Assembly: GCA_964412845.1 (NCBI GenBank)
Contig: CAYPQM010000251.1
Coordinates: 1-6,713 of the forward strand
Direction of reading: 5' to 3'
DNA from: JAWWPY01 sp964412845
GTDB taxonomy: Bacteria > Actinomycetota > Actinomycetes > Streptosporangiales > Streptosporangiaceae
Length of the DNA: 6,713 bases
Shown one piece after another: positions 5,405 through 6,713 of this stretch; within the stretch, counting starts at the first letter, position 1; the number at the start of each line of letters is the position of its first letter. A program made the translations under genes and the position numbers. The notes beneath the pieces are model-generated. The model saw only the letters and a list, made by a program, of their open reading frames with translations, was not told the origin of the DNA and did not search any database.

Positions 5405-6052
5405 TCAGCTCCGGGCGGCCGACGCGAGCGCGTCCGGCGGCAGATCCTCCTCGTGACCACGGTCCCAGGGCTGTTCCCACCCGCCGAGCGCGAGCAGCAA
5501 GTCGACCAGGGCGGCGGTGAACCCCCACACCAGCATTCCCTGCACCCGGAATGCGGGACCGGCGGTGCCGGAGGGATGGCGGACGGTCAGCCGGTGGTCC
5601 GGGTTGGCCAGCTCGGCCAGCGGCACCCTCGTGCATCCGGTCACCTCGGCCGGGTCCCCCGGGGTGACCGGGCCGGGCCGCCGCCACCAGGCGAGCACCG
5701 GCGTGACCCCGAAGCCACTGCGCCTGATGAACAATTCGGGCAGCACCGCCAGCACCTCGACCCCGGATGCGTCCACGCCCGCCTCCTCGGCCGCCTCCCG
5801 CAGCGCGGCGGCAACCGGCCCGCTGTCTGCCTCCTCGATCGCCCCGCCCGGGAAGGCGGGCTGCCCCGCGTGCCGGCGCAGCCACGGGCCGCGCTGGACG
5901 AGCAGCAGGTCCGGGCCGTCCGGGCCGTCCCCGAAGAGCACGAGCACCGCGGAGGGACGGCTGTCGGCCGGCGGCGGCCGCAGCGCTTCCGGCACAGTCA
6001 TCTGCGGTGCGGCAGCGGCCAGGCCGCGCAGCCAGTCAGGAACGCCGGTCAC
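5405..6052 (-). CDS. Nudix hydrolase of the CoA pyrophosphatase (NudL-like) group
   Basis: This 215-residue protein probably cleaves the diphosphate of coenzyme A or related dinucleotide-type substrates, using Mg2+ or Mn2+. The Nudix box spans 69-93, with GG at 69-70 and REAAEEAGV at 85-93. The spacing before REAAEEAG, with Asp76 where many Nudix proteins have Glu, resembles E. coli NudL. Just before it, LLLVQRGPWLRRHAGQPAF (49-67) fits the CoA-specific signature (R54, L58, H61, G63, then FPGG). CoA as the true substrate is inferred. The GTG start overlaps the nth stop in a 4-nt GTGA, so the two are cotranscribed and probably coupled. M. tuberculosis Rv3672c is the likely counterpart. In that genome a thioredoxin-like gene separates it from nth; here it is absent. 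Confidence 0.88.
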   Translation of the reverse strand: MTGVPDWLRGLAAAAPQMTVPEALRPPPADSRPSAVLVLFGDGPDGPDLLLVQRGPWLRRHAGQPAFPGGAIEEADSGPVAAALREAAEEAGVDASGVEVLAVLPELFIRRSGFGVTPVLAWWRRPGPVTPGDPAEVTGCTRVPLAELANPDHRLTVRHPSGTAGPAFRVQGMLVWGFTAALVDLLLALGGWEQPWDRGHEEDLPPDALASAARS

Positions 6053-6713
6053 GAGAAAGGCCCCGCCCTGACCAGCGCCCGGGCCGTCTTCTCATCCGTG
6101 GGTCCCTCCCCGAACGAGGGGCAGAGCCGGGCCAGCGGGCACACCCCGCAGGCCGGCCTGCGGGCATGGCAGATCCGCCGGCCATGCCAGATCAGCCGGT
6201 GCGAGAGCATGGTCCATTCGGCCCGCGGGATCAACTCACCGACCTCCTGCTCGATTCTGACCGGGTCGGTCTGGGTCGTCCAGCCGAAGCGGCGAGCGAG
6301 CCTGCCGAAATGCGTGTCCACCGTGATGCCCGGGATGCCGAACGCGTTGCCCAGCACGACGTTGGCCGTCTTACGGCCGACCCCTGGCAGCGTCACCAGA
6401 TCGCGCAGCCGGGGCGGCACCTCGCCGCCGAACCGTTCGCAGAGCGCCTGCCCGAGGCCGATAATGCTGGTGGTCTTGGCCCGGAAGAACCCGGTGGACT
6501 GAATGATCTTCTCGACCTCATCGCGGTCCGCCGCCGCGTAGTCCACGGCGGTCCGGTACCGGGAGAAGAGCACGGGCGTCACCATGTTGACCCGTTTATC
6601 CGTGCACTGCGCGGACAGGATCGTGGCCACCAGGAGCTCGAGCGGCGAGGTGAAATCGAGCTCGCAGTGCGCGTCGGGGTAAAGCAGGGCGAGCTCGCGG
6701 TTGATACGACGGG
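6049..6713 (-). CDS. nth: Endonuclease III, DNA glycosylase/AP lyase (5' end outside window)
   Basis: This bifunctional base-excision repair enzyme removes oxidised pyrimidines and cleaves abasic sites. The frame is open to the right edge; 220 residues are visible, and the true start lies beyond 6713. The first visible residues, RRINRELALLYPDAHCELDF, are typical of the family N-terminus. The helix-hairpin-helix LPGVGRKTA (108-116) contains the catalytic Lys114, and VDTHFGR holds the catalytic Asp132; their 18-residue spacing equals that of E. coli K120 and D138. A [4Fe-4S] cluster motif Cx6Cx2Cx5C is complete at Cys181, 188, 191 and 197 (bases 6121-6171). The full enzyme should be slightly longer than the 211 residues of E. 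coli Nth. It is the upstream gene of the nth-Nudix-(marP) series. Confidence 0.96.
   Translation of the reverse strand, partial: RRINRELALLYPDAHCELDFTSPLELLVATILSAQCTDKRVNMVTPVLFSRYRTAVDYAAADRDEVEKIIQSTGFFRAKTTSIIGLGQALCERFGGEVPPRLRDLVTLPGVGRKTANVVLGNAFGIPGITVDTHFGRLARRFGWTTQTDPVRIEQEVGELIPRAEWTMLSHRLIWHGRRICHARRPACGVCPLARLCPSFGEGPTDEKTARALVRAGPFS

Noticed and set aside
5345..6502. 385-residue plus-strand open frame opposite the Nudix and nth genes
   Set aside because: It spans two clear minus-strand genes and has no recognisable domain; it is a reverse-strand shadow.

Overview
The window is very GC-rich and almost certainly from an actinomycete (Actinobacteria). Codons end strongly in G/C, starts are often GTG or TTG, and the gene content matches a block conserved around Rv3649 and Rv3669-Rv3674c of Mycobacterium tuberculosis and its counterparts in other actinomycetes. 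I cannot place it to genus from sequence alone. It holds six protein genes (two cut by the window ends), one small RNA gene recognised by its fold, and about 800 bases without a convincing gene.

Layout: (1) Positions 1-1276, plus strand: the C-terminal 424 codons of a superfamily 2 helicase of the MrfA/YprA type with the DUF1998 zinc-binding C-terminus. (2) Positions 1319-1440, minus strand: a convergent RNA with two hairpins whose loops carry runs of 8 and 7 C, followed by a 16-bp terminator hairpin and preceded by a plausible promoter. This is the architecture of the actinobacterial 6C small RNA. (3) Positions 1441-2255: no supported gene, several strong inverted repeats including a perfect 28-bp palindrome, and the leader of the next operon. 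(4) Positions 2256-4120, plus strand: a tightly packed three-gene operon of a two-helix membrane protein (holin superfamily III / DUF1469 type), an EphE-like epoxide hydrolase and a DUF309 protein, with a 3-nt gap and a 4-nt overlap between genes. (5) Positions 4127-6713, minus strand, read from the right edge: endonuclease III (nth), a CoA-type Nudix hydrolase overlapping it by 4 nt, then after a 78-bp gap with a hairpin, the membrane-anchored acid-resistance protease MarP. The two operons converge with only 6 bp between stop codons.

The themes are DNA repair (MrfA-like helicase, endonuclease III), hydrolytic clean-up (epoxide hydrolase, Nudix hydrolase) and envelope or acid stress (MarP, membrane protein). 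The protein genes are familiar. The most interesting observations concern the RNA: a 6C small RNA next to a repair helicase, and a 9-nt stretch around its second C-rich loop that is perfectly complementary to the Shine-Dalgarno region of the downstream holin-like/ephE/DUF309 operon in the same window. No CRISPR array, insertion sequence, tRNA, rRNA or phage module was seen.
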